A stretch of DNA of 16,011 bases. Source: an uncultured Eubacteriales bacterium (GTDB taxonomy: Bacteria; Bacillota; Clostridia; Lachnospirales; Lachnospiraceae). A program made the translations under genes and the position numbers. The notes beneath the pieces are model-generated. The model was given only the letters and a program-made list of their open reading frames with translations. It had not been told where the DNA came from and ran no database searches. Positions 1-6,832 of the stretch are shown piece by piece. Within the stretch, counting starts at the first letter, position 1; the number at the start of each line of letters is the position of its first letter. The stretch is from assembly GCA_949286775.1 (NCBI GenBank), contig CASEDW010000102.1, positions 1 through 16,011 of the forward strand, given 5' to 3'.

Positions 1-76
1 AGTTTAAGAAAGATAATTATTATCAGAAAAATTTATCCGCATTATCTTTAATCAAAGAAAGCAGAAGGTGTAGACA

Positions 77-100
77 ATGAAATTAAAAGAAATTCATTAA
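77..100 (+). CDS. 7-codon mini-ORF MKLKEIH (leader-peptide-like)
   Basis: A tiny ORF with ATG at 77 and TAA ending at 100, preceded by an SD-like AAGGTG at 65-70. It encodes MKLKEIH. The stop codon overlaps the base of an intrinsic terminator that begins at about 99. A near copy (MKLLNIH) lies at 480-503 in the same setting. Ungapped comparison of 55-100 with 458-503 gives 39 of 46 identical bases, and the SD-to-ATG block is identical over 20 bases. Preservation of SD, start, length and stop in both copies is seen directly. That the peptide is made, or that its translation controls the terminator, is inference. It is not a recognised leader peptide. Confidence 0.35.
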   Translation: MKLKEIH

Positions 101-150
101 AAGCCTGGTCGATTAATCAGTAAAGAAATCGATCAGGCTTTTAATTTTTC
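99..150 (+). terminator. Intrinsic terminator directly after mini-ORF
   Basis: Arms 99-114 and 127-142 pair almost fully (core AGCCTGGTCGATT with AATCGATCAGGCT, one G-U pair), with a 12-nt loop. A T-rich tract follows (TTAATTTTTCTTCTTTTT). It ends a transcript entering from left of the window and isolates it from the promoter at 218. Confidence 0.85.
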
Positions 151-217
151 TTCTTTTTCTTTTCTTTGCGCAGTTTTTTAATAAATTATTTTTTTTAAAA
201 ATATTTTCAGAAAAGTA

Positions 218-246
218 TTGACATCTCACAATATATATTATATAAT
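218..246 (+). promoter_or_regulatory. Perfect consensus sigma-70/SigA promoter
   Basis: TTGACA at 218-223 and TATAAT at 241-246 are separated by exactly 17 bp, an exact match to the housekeeping consensus. AT-rich DNA lies upstream. The expected start is near 253. The transcript would cross the repeat array and stop at the terminator near 540, giving an RNA of about 290 nt with no ordinary gene. This suggests an abundant small RNA or leader RNA. Confidence 0.85.
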
Positions 247-333
247 TCAATCATCAAAAAGAAGAAAGAGGTACAGACCAATGGGAACTTAACTTCTTGC
301 TCAACTTTAGAATCTCCATAGGAGTTTACATAG

Positions 334-444
334 ATGGCAACCTTAAATAGTCATTATATGGTAGGAGGTACGGTCCATCAAAAGTTTAAGCAAAGAACTC
401 ATAATCTAAGAAAGGAAGGTACGGTCCAACAAAAACTTAAGTAA
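334..444 (+). CDS. Possible 36-residue repeat peptide
   Basis: An ATG at 334 follows a GGAG at 321-324 with 9-nt spacing. The frame is open to TAA at 442-444, giving 36 residues that begin MATLNSHYM. The peptide contains an internal repeat, GTVHQKFK (residues 12-19) and GTVQQKLK (residues 29-36), because it runs across two units of the DNA repeat array. It is basic and has no cysteine, signal peptide or membrane segment. I do not recognise it. The repeat could equally be a DNA or RNA feature that happens to be open in this frame. Codon use is uninformative at this length. Confidence 0.25.
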   Translation: MATLNSHYMVGGTVHQKFKQRTHNLRKEGTVQQKLK

Positions 445-503
445 TCCCTCATAATTTAAGAAAGCCGTAGGTGTAGACAATGAAATTACTGAATATTCAT
501 TAA
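352..503 (+). repeat. Imperfect ~48-50 bp tandem repeat array with SD-like cores
   Basis: Units begin near 352, 400 and 450, each opening CAT(A/T)AT and carrying AAGAAAG or a variant, then an AGGT core followed by TACGGTCC or GTAGACA, then AAAA/AAAT-TTAAG-like bases. Poorer copies are visible at 262-290 (AGAGGTACAGACCAATGG) and about 319-351. A fragment (AGTTTAAGAAAG) begins at base 1 of the window, and a full relative lies at 40-100. The ATG of the mini-ORF unit corresponds to ATC and AAC in the units at 352 and 400, as if those start codons were lost. The array therefore looks like a decaying tandem family of SD/mini-ORF cassettes. Confidence 0.6.
480..503 (+). CDS. 7-codon mini-ORF MKLLNIH (second copy)
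   Basis: ATG at 480 and TAA at 501-503 encode MKLLNIH. The upstream SD-like GTAGGTG (467-473) and the spacer GTAGACA match the copy at 77-100. The codons differ in the middle, but length and both ends (MKL..IH) are kept. The stop codon abuts a strong terminator hairpin starting at 504. It sits near the 3' end of the transcript predicted from the promoter at 218. As with the first copy, expression and role are inferred only. Confidence 0.35.
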   Translation: MKLLNIH

Positions 504-550
504 AGACCCGATCGAAAAGAGAACAATTCGGTCGGGTCTGTTATTGTCTT
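504..550 (+). terminator. Intrinsic terminator after second mini-ORF
   Basis: Arms AGACCCGATCGAA (504-516) and TTCGGTCGGGTCT (527-539) pair over 13 bp with one G-U, followed by a weak T-rich run (GTTATTGTCTT). It is placed identically to the terminator after the first mini-ORF. It would end the promoter-218 transcript. Confidence 0.75.
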
Positions 551-766
551 AACGGAACTTTCTTCCATAGAAAAGAAACTCTTTCTTTTTCCTCTTTTAA
601 TCCGAAAAATCCTGTCATTTAAATTATGTTTTTTCCGCTACTTTAATGGAAATTCACTGCATCTTAAGACTTTACATTTCCTTTTGATAGCGGCAGTTTT
701 TCGCTTGTATTATTCCGCCGGTATTGTATTATTAAATTAACAAAATAAGAAAAGGAGAATTCAATT
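551..766 (+). promoter_or_regulatory. Spacer with probable promoter for the cyclase gene
   Basis: There is no gene in this pyrimidine-rich stretch. The best promoter candidate is TTGTAT at 705-710 and TATTAT at 727-732, spaced 16 bp. A 6-bp inverted pair CCGCTA (635-640) and TAGCGG (688-693) lies upstream and could be a regulator site, but is short. AAAGGAG at 751-757 is the ribosome binding site of the gene at 767. Confidence 0.45.
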
Positions 767-1696
767 ATGGCAAAAAAAGTGTTAGAAATAGCAGTCAGAC
801 ATACGCGTGAAGAAAACTACGCTCATACATATGACTGGAAAAAGCCGTATGACGGAAGCATCTTCGATATGTTTAAAGACGGTACTTTTGAACTTGTAGA
901 TCTTTCAAATCCATTCGGCAGAGGAAATCCGCTTTGGCCATCAAACGGCGATTTCCATATCGACAGAGTTCAGCACATGCCTATGCACTACAGACTGCTC
1001 CAGACATTCAACTCATTCCATATGCACAATTCAACACACGCAGACTCACCTGCGCATGTAATTCCTGAAAGCCCATTTACACATGAGCTTCCTATCGAGA
1101 ACTACTTCGGTGAAGCTGTTTGTCTTGATATTCCTAAGAAAAAATGGGAGCTTATCACTCCTGAAGAAATCGAAGAAGCAGCTAAAAAAGTTCCGGGCGG
1201 AATCAAGGAAGGCGACTGGGTTCTTCTTAACACAGGAACACACAGACGCTGGGGCGAGAACGACGATTACTTCGCATACAGCCCTGGTCTTTCAATCGAA
1301 GGCGGAAAGTGGTTCGTAGAGCACAAAGTTCGTGGCGTTGGTTTTGATATGCAGGCTATCGACCACATCCTTTACACATACGCAGCTGACCACGGTCCTG
1401 GTCCATATGTTCCTCGTATCTGTGAAGAATACGAAGCAGAATTCGGACATCCTGCAAAAGACGACTTCCCGGAGTGGGAGCCTGTACATGACATGCTCAT
1501 GGCTAACAACGTAATGGGTATCGAGAACCTCGGCGGAGATCTTGATAAAGTAACAAATCAGAGATTCCTCTTCTGCGCGTTCCCGCTTCGCTGGTACATG
1601 GGCGACGGTACTATCGTTCGTGCGGTTGCTTTTGTTCCTTCAGACAGAATCGACAGATCTGTACCTGATAAAGTATACCCATACGGCGTATATTAA
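767..1696 (+). CDS. Cyclase-family metal-dependent hydrolase
   Basis: A 309-residue cytosolic protein of the cyclase/kynurenine-formamidase fold family. These are Mn/Zn hydrolases of amide, lactone or cyclic-diketone bonds. The signature metal site is visible at residues 87-97: H87, H91, D93 and H97 in the pattern HxxTHxDxPxH (here NSTH instead of the common GTH). Later family residues are D194, H200, H241 and E253. The roughly 45 residues before the core domain make it longer than bacterial KynB (about 210). AAAGGAG nine bases upstream fixes the ATG. It is monocistronic, with a terminator immediately downstream. Relatives include kynurenine formamidase, isatin hydrolase and dihydrophloroglucinol cyclohydrolase. 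No tryptophan-pathway gene is nearby, while a thiolase follows, so ring opening of a cyclic ketone or lactone is a better guess than KynB. The substrate is unknown. Confidence 0.85.
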   Translation: MAKKVLEIAVRHTREENYAHTYDWKKPYDGSIFDMFKDGTFELVDLSNPFGRGNPLWPSNGDFHIDRVQHMPMHYRLLQTFNSFHMHNSTHADSPAHVIPESPFTHELPIENYFGEAVCLDIPKKKWELITPEEIEEAAKKVPGGIKEGDWVLLNTGTHRRWGENDDYFAYSPGLSIEGGKWFVEHKVRGVGFDMQAIDHILYTYAADHGPGPYVPRICEEYEAEFGHPAKDDFPEWEPVHDMLMANNVMGIENLGGDLDKVTNQRFLFCAFPLRWYMGDGTIVRAVAFVPSDRIDRSVPDKVYPYGVY

Positions 1697-1710
1697 TTCG
1701 CGAAACTTCA

Positions 1711-1738
1711 AAAGGGACTGCTAATCAGTCCCTTTTTT
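1711..1738 (+). terminator. Intrinsic terminator after cyclase gene
   Basis: A perfect 10-bp stem AAAGGGACTG (1711-1720) / CAGTCCCTTT (1726-1735) has a 5-nt loop CTAAT and continues into a T-run. It separates the cyclase gene from the thiolase gene. Confidence 0.9.
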
Positions 1739-1844
1739 TAAGAATTTTAAACCGGTCTTTCTCATATATCAGGAGAATCAGTTCGGAAAAAAACTTCCAA
1801 ATCTACCATTATTGACGCTAATAACGCGTCGGAAAGAGGAAAAA

Positions 1845-3023
1845 ATGAGAAATGTAGTAATCGTCGCAGGCTGCAGAACACCTATCGGAACTATCGGCGG
1901 CCAGTTCAAGACACTTACACCATCAGAACTTACAATTCCGGTAATGCAGAACCTTGTAAAACGCGCCAACATCGATCCGGCTATCATCGACGACGTTATC
2001 TGGGGCTGCAACTACCAGAGAACTTTCAGAGAAAACAATCTTGCCCGCGTCGCGGCTGTTAAAGCCGGACTTCCTACATCAGTTCCGGGCATTACAATAC
2101 ATCGTAACTGCACATCTTCTCTTTCAGCGATCCAGATGGGTTATTATCAGATCAAAGCAGGAGAAGCCGACTGCATCATGGCCGGAGGTTCTGACAGCAT
2201 GAGCACAGCTCCTCATATGGTATTTAACGCCCGCTTCGGACAGAAATACGGCCATATGGAAATGCGCGATTCCATGTGGGATTCCCTTACGGAACTCGGC
2301 GTAGGCCCGGCAATGATCATAACGGCTGAAAACGTGGCGGACAAGTACGGCATCACAAGAGAAGAAATGGACGCTTATTCGCTCCGCTCACAGCAGCGCG
2401 CTGTTGCCGCTATCGATTCAGGACGTTTTGAAGACGAAATAATCCCTATCACAGTTTCGTCACGAAAAGGTGATACAGTTTACACTACTGACGAATATCC
2501 TAAACGCAACGCGACCCTTGAAGGTCTCGCGAAACTTCGTCCGGCAATGAAAAAAGACGGCAAAGTAACTGCCGGAAACGCTTCAGGAATGAACGACGCT
2601 TCATCCGGCGTCATCCTCATGGAAGAAGAAAAAGCAAAAGAACTCGGATGTCCTATCATGGCAAGAATCGTTTCAACAGCCACGACAGGCGTTGATCCCG
2701 AGATCATGGGCATCGGACCTATCAGCGCTACACAGAAAGCCCTCGAAAAAGCAGGTCTTACTGTAGACGATATCGATCTTTGGGAGATCAACGAAGCATT
2801 TTCTTCTCAGGTAATAGCATGCCAGAGAGAACTTGGCGTTCCTGATGACAAACTCAATGTCAACGGAGGCGGAATCTCCCTTGGACACCCTGTAGGAGCT
2901 ACAGGCTGCCGTATTATGAATACTCTTATGTATGAAATGAAGAAACGAGGCAACCGCTACGGAGTCGCTACGCTTTGCGCCGGCGGCGGTATGGGAGTGT
3001 CAGTGATAATCGAAATGATTTAA
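1845..3023 (+). CDS. Thiolase (acetyl-CoA C-acetyltransferase family)
   Basis: A 392-residue thiolase, the usual length for bacterial acetoacetyl-CoA thiolases. Family knowledge: it condenses two acetyl-CoA or cleaves 3-ketoacyl-CoA with CoA. The catalytic residues are all visible: nucleophilic C89 (HRNCTSS), N317 in NEAF, H348 in GHPVGATG and C378 in LCAGGGMG. The start at 1845 is chosen because AGAGGA (1835-1840) sits just before it; an in-frame TTG at 1812 lacks an SD. A small inverted repeat GACGC/GCGTC (1814-1830) lies just before the SD. The PRD regulator follows after 27 bp, so the two are probably co-transcribed. Biosynthetic versus degradative use cannot be decided. No other butyrate or fatty-acid gene is near, which favours a role in local catabolism. 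Confidence 0.92.
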   Translation: MRNVVIVAGCRTPIGTIGGQFKTLTPSELTIPVMQNLVKRANIDPAIIDDVIWGCNYQRTFRENNLARVAAVKAGLPTSVPGITIHRNCTSSLSAIQMGYYQIKAGEADCIMAGGSDSMSTAPHMVFNARFGQKYGHMEMRDSMWDSLTELGVGPAMIITAENVADKYGITREEMDAYSLRSQQRAVAAIDSGRFEDEIIPITVSSRKGDTVYTTDEYPKRNATLEGLAKLRPAMKKDGKVTAGNASGMNDASSGVILMEEEKAKELGCPIMARIVSTATTGVDPEIMGIGPISATQKALEKAGLTVDDIDLWEINEAFSSQVIACQRELGVPDDKLNVNGGGISLGHPVGATGCRIMNTLMYEMKKRGNRYGVATLCAGGGMGVSVIIEMI

Positions 3024-3050
3024 TCATCAGCATCATAATCGGAGGAAACT

Positions 3051-4970
3051 ATGAAAGCGCTTAATCTGCATTCAAGACAGAAAAATCTGCTTTCAGTTCT
3101 GAACAAAAAACACGGCGCTGTTTCGGGCAAAGAGCTCGCGACAGCGCTTGATGTATCAGAACGTACAATAAGAAGCGATATAAAAGAAATAAATTCACAG
3201 CTCGAATCATACGGCATTCAGATACGCCCTCTTTACGGCAAGGGCTACTCTCTTTTAATAAAGGACAGGCATGTTTTTATCGAGCTTTTTTCTGAACATG
3301 AAAGCTACGCTTCTAAAGACGACCGCATCCGCACGCTTATGATACGCCTCTTACGTGAAAACGACTGGTGCGAACTCGGAGTTTTAGAAGACGAAATGTT
3401 TGTCAGCCGCACCACCCTGGAAAACGACTTAAAAACAGTAAAAAAACAAATTTCCGCCCGCCATCCTTATCTTCAGATGGAACGGAAAGGAAATTTTGTC
3501 AGACTCGAAAACAACGAAATCAAAAGGCGCGATATCCTCATCAGAAATTATGCCGAATACTGGGATTACGACTCAAGAGAAGGCATTGTCTTAAGAAGAG
3601 ACGAATTCAGCGCCGATATACTCAGAACCATACAGAATATCCTGAAAGCCACGCTCATAAAGTGGTCTGTTTCCCTTGACGACTCCGCCTTTATATATAT
3701 GACGCTGTCAATAACCGTAATGCGCTACCGCGTTAAACAGGGACACACCGTCCACTATTCCGAAGAAACCGCTTCAAAGGCAAAAGTTTCAGAGCTTGTA
3801 CAGGAAGTTCTCACAACCTTAAGCGAACTTTGGAATCTTGAATTTAAACGTTCGGAATATATCTGGCTTTCCGATATATTAAGGCAGCTTGAAGTTTTCT
3901 GCGATACAAGCCATTCCAAAAACAAAGCGCTGGAAAATACCGACGTGCTGTGCCACCATATCGTCAACAATCTCTTAAAATCGATTTATGACGAATACGG
4001 CGTCGATTATACCCGGGACGATTATTTATTTATCGATCTGACCTTGCATGTCCAGGCTTTATTTGACGGCATCGTGGCTCCTCAGATTCAGAATCATCTT
4101 TTCGGAGATGAACTTCGCCTCAAATATCCTTTTTTGGGCGACATAGTTAATTACTCGCGCCTTTTTCTCGAGGAACAGTGTGAGATCGCGCTCGGAAGCG
4201 ATGAAAACGACTATCTGTTTCCGTTTTTCATTTCAGCCCACAGCGCTCTGCAGCGTTCTCACTTGAAATCAGGCATCAAAACAAGCATCGTAAGCCACAC
4301 CAGCAACAGCATCACTCTGTATCTGATGAACCGGCTCAAACACCACTACAGAGACGAGCTTGATCTGAAAGGGCCGTACCCCATTCACGCTAAGGTAAAA
4401 GCCCTGGACGACGATCCCTATCTGATTTTATCAACGGTAAAGACAAGCAATTTTCAGAAAAAGAAAAATATACCTCTGATCGTTGTATCACCTCTTTTGG
4501 AGCGCAACGACAGGAGAATGATCGAAACTTATATAAATAAATACCTGTGCGAACAGTTATTCGGACCGCTTCCGAAAAAATTATCGGAATATTTCAAGAG
4601 CGATCTGATATTCAATATAAAAAATAAAGAGAGTCTTGTGACAACGCTCTCTTCGATTTGCGCTGTAATAAAAGACAAGATCCGCTTATCTTCGCTGCGT
4701 CCGGCTGATCCGTCAGTCAATTACAATACGCTTTTAAAGAACGGATTTTTGTTTATTTATCAGACAGACAGCTCCATAAAAGATCCTGCCATTTCCCTTG
4801 CGTCGCTCACAAAACCGATTTCATGGAAACACCTGCGAAGCGTTCAGACCATCATGTATCTGATACTTCCGGAAAAAGACAAAAAGCAGCTCGGATGGTT
4901 CTATTTCTTCGCCCGCTGCCTTTCACAAAATCCGGAGCTTCTTGACTCTTTTATGGATGATACATTTTAA
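3051..4970 (+). CDS. PRD-type transcriptional regulator (BglG/MtlR-like), degenerate phospho-sites
   Basis: A 639-residue multidomain regulator. Residues 8-63 form an HTH_11-like DNA-binding domain (SERTIRSDI), and 90-150 a second Mga-like HTH. Two PRD domains follow (about 185-290 and 300-400), then an EIIB-like domain (about 410-500) and an EIIA-like C-terminus (about 545-639). This is the architecture of MtlR/LicR-type activators, not of short RNA-binding antiterminators. Key phosphorylation residues look missing: the PRD1 region reads LSITVMRYR where a His is expected; the EIIB-like P-loop reads IVSHTSNS with Ser in place of Cys; the EIIA-like segment has IYQ where IPH is expected. PRD2 keeps H333 and H397. 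GGAGG at 3041-3045 sets the start. No PTS gene is in the window. It probably controls neighbouring catabolic genes. Confidence 0.82.
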   Translation: MKALNLHSRQKNLLSVLNKKHGAVSGKELATALDVSERTIRSDIKEINSQLESYGIQIRPLYGKGYSLLIKDRHVFIELFSEHESYASKDDRIRTLMIRLLRENDWCELGVLEDEMFVSRTTLENDLKTVKKQISARHPYLQMERKGNFVRLENNEIKRRDILIRNYAEYWDYDSREGIVLRRDEFSADILRTIQNILKATLIKWSVSLDDSAFIYMTLSITVMRYRVKQGHTVHYSEETASKAKVSELVQEVLTTLSELWNLEFKRSEYIWLSDILRQLEVFCDTSHSKNKALENTDVLCHHIVNNLLKSIYDEYGVDYTRDDYLFIDLTLHVQALFDGIVAPQIQNHLFGDELRLKYPFLGDIVNYSRLFLEEQCEIALGSDENDYLFPFFISAHSALQRSHLKSGIKTSIVSHTSNSITLYLMNRLKHHYRDELDLKGPYPIHAKVKALDDDPYLILSTVKTSNFQKKKNIPLIVVSPLLERNDRRMIETYINKYLCEQLFGPLPKKLSEYFKSDLIFNIKNKESLVTTLSSICAVIKDKIRLSSLRPADPSVNYNTLLKNGFLFIYQTDSSIKDPAISLASLTKPISWKHLRSVQTIMYLILPEKDKKQLGWFYFFARCLSQNPELLDSFMDDTF

Positions 4971-4975
4971 ATCAG

Positions 4976-5010
4976 GATCGGATAGAGGAAGTATTCTTCC
5001 CTATCCGATC
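4976..5010. terminator. Strong hairpin after regulator gene
   Basis: GATCGGATAG (4976-4985) pairs perfectly with CTATCCGATC (5001-5010), and the inner GGAAG/CTTCC extends the stem to about 15 bp. No T-tract follows on the plus strand, so it is at best a weak intrinsic terminator or a 3'-end stabiliser for the thiolase-regulator mRNA. Confidence 0.5.
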
Positions 5011-5113
5011 TGCGCGATACCTCGCACATCTCGTGGCATTGCCACTCGATGACCGTTGCCCAGCAAATATCCGCTCGTGCAAGCACGGCGGCTGCTTGCT
5101 GGGTGTATCGCGC
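5011..5113. repeat. Branched foldback element (structured RNA or MITE-like repeat)
   Basis: Nested inverted repeats: the closing stem TGCGCGATAC (5011-5020) pairs with GTATCGCGCA (5104-5113). Inside are GTGGC/GCCAC (5033-5045), CCCAGCAA/TTGCTGGG (5059-5066 with 5096-5103) and CGTGC/GCACG (5075-5086). All four helices are compatible and make a branched fold of about 103 nt. It has higher GC than the other spacers. It matches no riboswitch class I know. It could be a mobile palindromic intergenic repeat or a non-coding RNA. Only one copy is in the window. Confidence 0.5.
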
Positions 5114-5144
5114 AAAAAATCAGCCGCGGCATCACGCCGCGGCT
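5114..5144. terminator. Bidirectional terminator between regulator and kinase genes
   Basis: AGCCGCGGC (5122-5130) pairs perfectly with GCCGCGGCT (5136-5144), loop ATCAC. Reading the minus strand, the stem is followed by GATTTTTTG, a good terminator for the kinase gene. Reading plus, it is followed by TTTTGT. Confidence 0.85.
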
Positions 5145-5154
5145 TTTGTCATAT

Positions 5155-6714
5155 TCAGATCGAATCTACAGTCTTTTTATATTTCTTAAGATCCTCATCA
5201 AGATGCTTATACATATCCACGTAATAAGGGAATAATTTATCGTACGCCTCTTCCCATTCAGGAACAGGATCGATTACTTCTTTTACTTTGACGATCTTCT
5301 GAATCGTCTTTGTAAGTTCAGGGAACACTCCTACCGCATTGCCAGCGATGAGTACATCTCCGAAAGGCACGTCTCCCGATTTATCATCAAGGGTATAGAC
5401 CGGCACATGAAGCATTGAAGCTTTTATCCTGCACCATGTGATCGATTTAGCGCCGCCGCCGGCAATCCTCAAGGCCGTCGGTTTGATTCCCGAGATTTCG
5501 GAAACTGTGCTTATTACATGTCTTACAGCGTATGCCGTTCCTTCAAATACAGCGCGGAAGAACTGATCTCTCGTAGAAGTAAGGGACATTCCGATGAACA
5601 TGCCCTTGGCATAGGAATTCCAAAGAGGAGCTCTTTCTCCTAAGAGATACGGGAAGAACATAATTCCCTCAGAACCCGGTTTTACCTCCTCCGCGATTTT
5701 ATTTATATATGCGAAATCGTTCATTCCAAGTTTAGCCGCTTCCGCTTTTTCAGCAGTTCCCCATGTATCGAGGAACCATTTAACAGCCGCTCCCGACGTC
5801 TGGATAGGCGCGTCATAAAGATACGGCATTCCGTCGATGGCGCATGGGAATGTAACTACAGGATCGGAATATTTTCCGAGTTTTGTCGTTCCCGTAAATA
5901 AAAGAGAGGTTGTTCCTGAAGCTTCTCCGACTTCTCCGAGTTTTGATATGCCTGTCGCGTACATCGACGCCATGGCATCTGACGCTCCGGCGCATACAGG
6001 AATACCGCTTATGAGTCCCGTCTGCTGTGCCGCCTCTTCCGTTACATATCCTATGATGTCCGTTATCTTTACAGGCTGCGGCATGAGTTTTTCAAGATCC
6101 ACTCCGATCACATCGCCGATTTCTTTTGACCATTTTCTGGTTTTAACGTCCATACACTGGCTTCTCGACGCGCAGTCCAGATCTATCGCTATATTTCCTG
6201 TAAGTTTTAAATTTATATATCCGTTTGCCTGAACGAGGCCTTCCGTTTTCGCGAAATTTTCAGGCTCGTTTTTTCTGTACCATAAAAGTTTTGACGTAAG
6301 GAAAGCTACGCTTGGCGGCGCTCCCATGATGGAAGCGTAATTATCATATCCGAGCGCATTTACGATATAGTCAAGCTCGTCAGCCGATCGCGTATCCTGG
6401 TATGTAATCGCGTTTCGAACCGGCGTTCCGTCTTTTCTGACAGGAACAAGAGAAATGATCTGCGAGCTGACGCTTATTCCGCGGATACGTCTTACGACTT
6501 CCTCTCCCGCTTCTTTTGTTATCTCTTTTAATATGGAACACGCGTTGTCCCACCACTGTCTCGGATCCTGCTCCACCATTCCGGGTCCGGGCATTATCGG
6601 CGTATTCGGTCTTGAGGCTGTGGCGATAACCTCGCCGTCCTCATCCATGATATTGGCTTTAATATTAGTCGTTCCAAGATCCATACCAAGCAGATAATTC
6701 TCTTTTAAAATCAT
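5155..6714 (-). CDS. FGGY-family carbohydrate kinase (xylulokinase-like)
   Basis: A 519-residue cytosolic sugar kinase of the ASKHA fold, normal FGGY length. The N-terminal phosphate-1 loop is MDLGTTNIK (from residue 11). Substrate-side residues include QDTRS near 106. The catalytic Asp lies in GASDAMAS (about D246), phosphate-2 in GEASGTTS (about 263-270), and the adenosine motif in IAGGGAKS (about 416-423). The family phosphorylates ketoses or polyols (xylulose, ribulose, fuculose, rhamnulose, glycerol, tetritols) with ATP; specificity cannot be read here. An SD (GGAGGG) precedes the ATG. The gene is divergent from the dehydrogenase-aldolase operon and shares its regulatory spacer. With a class II aldolase opposite, it probably makes the ketose-1-phosphate substrate of that aldolase. 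It ends at a bidirectional terminator. Confidence 0.88.
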   Translation of the reverse strand: MILKENYLLGMDLGTTNIKANIMDEDGEVIATASRPNTPIMPGPGMVEQDPRQWWDNACSILKEITKEAGEEVVRRIRGISVSSQIISLVPVRKDGTPVRNAITYQDTRSADELDYIVNALGYDNYASIMGAPPSVAFLTSKLLWYRKNEPENFAKTEGLVQANGYINLKLTGNIAIDLDCASRSQCMDVKTRKWSKEIGDVIGVDLEKLMPQPVKITDIIGYVTEEAAQQTGLISGIPVCAGASDAMASMYATGISKLGEVGEASGTTSLLFTGTTKLGKYSDPVVTFPCAIDGMPYLYDAPIQTSGAAVKWFLDTWGTAEKAEAAKLGMNDFAYINKIAEEVKPGSEGIMFFPYLLGERAPLWNSYAKGMFIGMSLTSTRDQFFRAVFEGTAYAVRHVISTVSEISGIKPTALRIAGGGAKSITWCRIKASMLHVPVYTLDDKSGDVPFGDVLIAGNAVGVFPELTKTIQKIVKVKEVIDPVPEWEEAYDKLFPYYVDMYKHLDEDLKKYKKTVDSI

Positions 6715-6795
6715 ATCAAACCCTCCGTTATTTTACTGATACGGCAATTACGCCGCAGCTATGAAATCAGCACAAGATACATAATTATTTATAAC

Positions 6796-6824
6796 ACTAT
6801 AACAAAACAGTACCGTGTTTACAA
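6796..6824 (-). promoter_or_regulatory. Probable promoter of the FGGY kinase gene
   Basis: On the minus strand TTGTAA (6824-6819) and TATAGT (6801-6796) are spaced exactly 17 bp, about 80 bp before the kinase ATG. The first twin box starts 9 bp upstream of this -35, a position suited to an activator. Confidence 0.65.
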
Positions 6825-6832
6825 TTGTATAA

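Noticed and set aside
253..550. Known riboswitch, T-box or BglG-type RAT antiterminator
   Set aside because: No T-box motif, no recognisable riboswitch core and no RAT-like sequence overlapping the terminator; no gene directly follows the terminator in the manner of a leader.
1046..1243. Antisense frames inside the long genes (here in the cyclase gene)
   Set aside because: They lie wholly within well-supported genes, lack SD sequences and show no family motif.
1812..1844. In-frame TTG start adding 11 residues to the thiolase
   Set aside because: No SD before it, while AGAGGA sits directly before ATG 1845, where the family's N-terminus begins.
5033..5224. 63-residue plus-strand frame over the foldback and the kinase 3' end
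   Set aside because: Its bases are explained by hairpins, the terminator and the antisense of the kinase gene; no SD.
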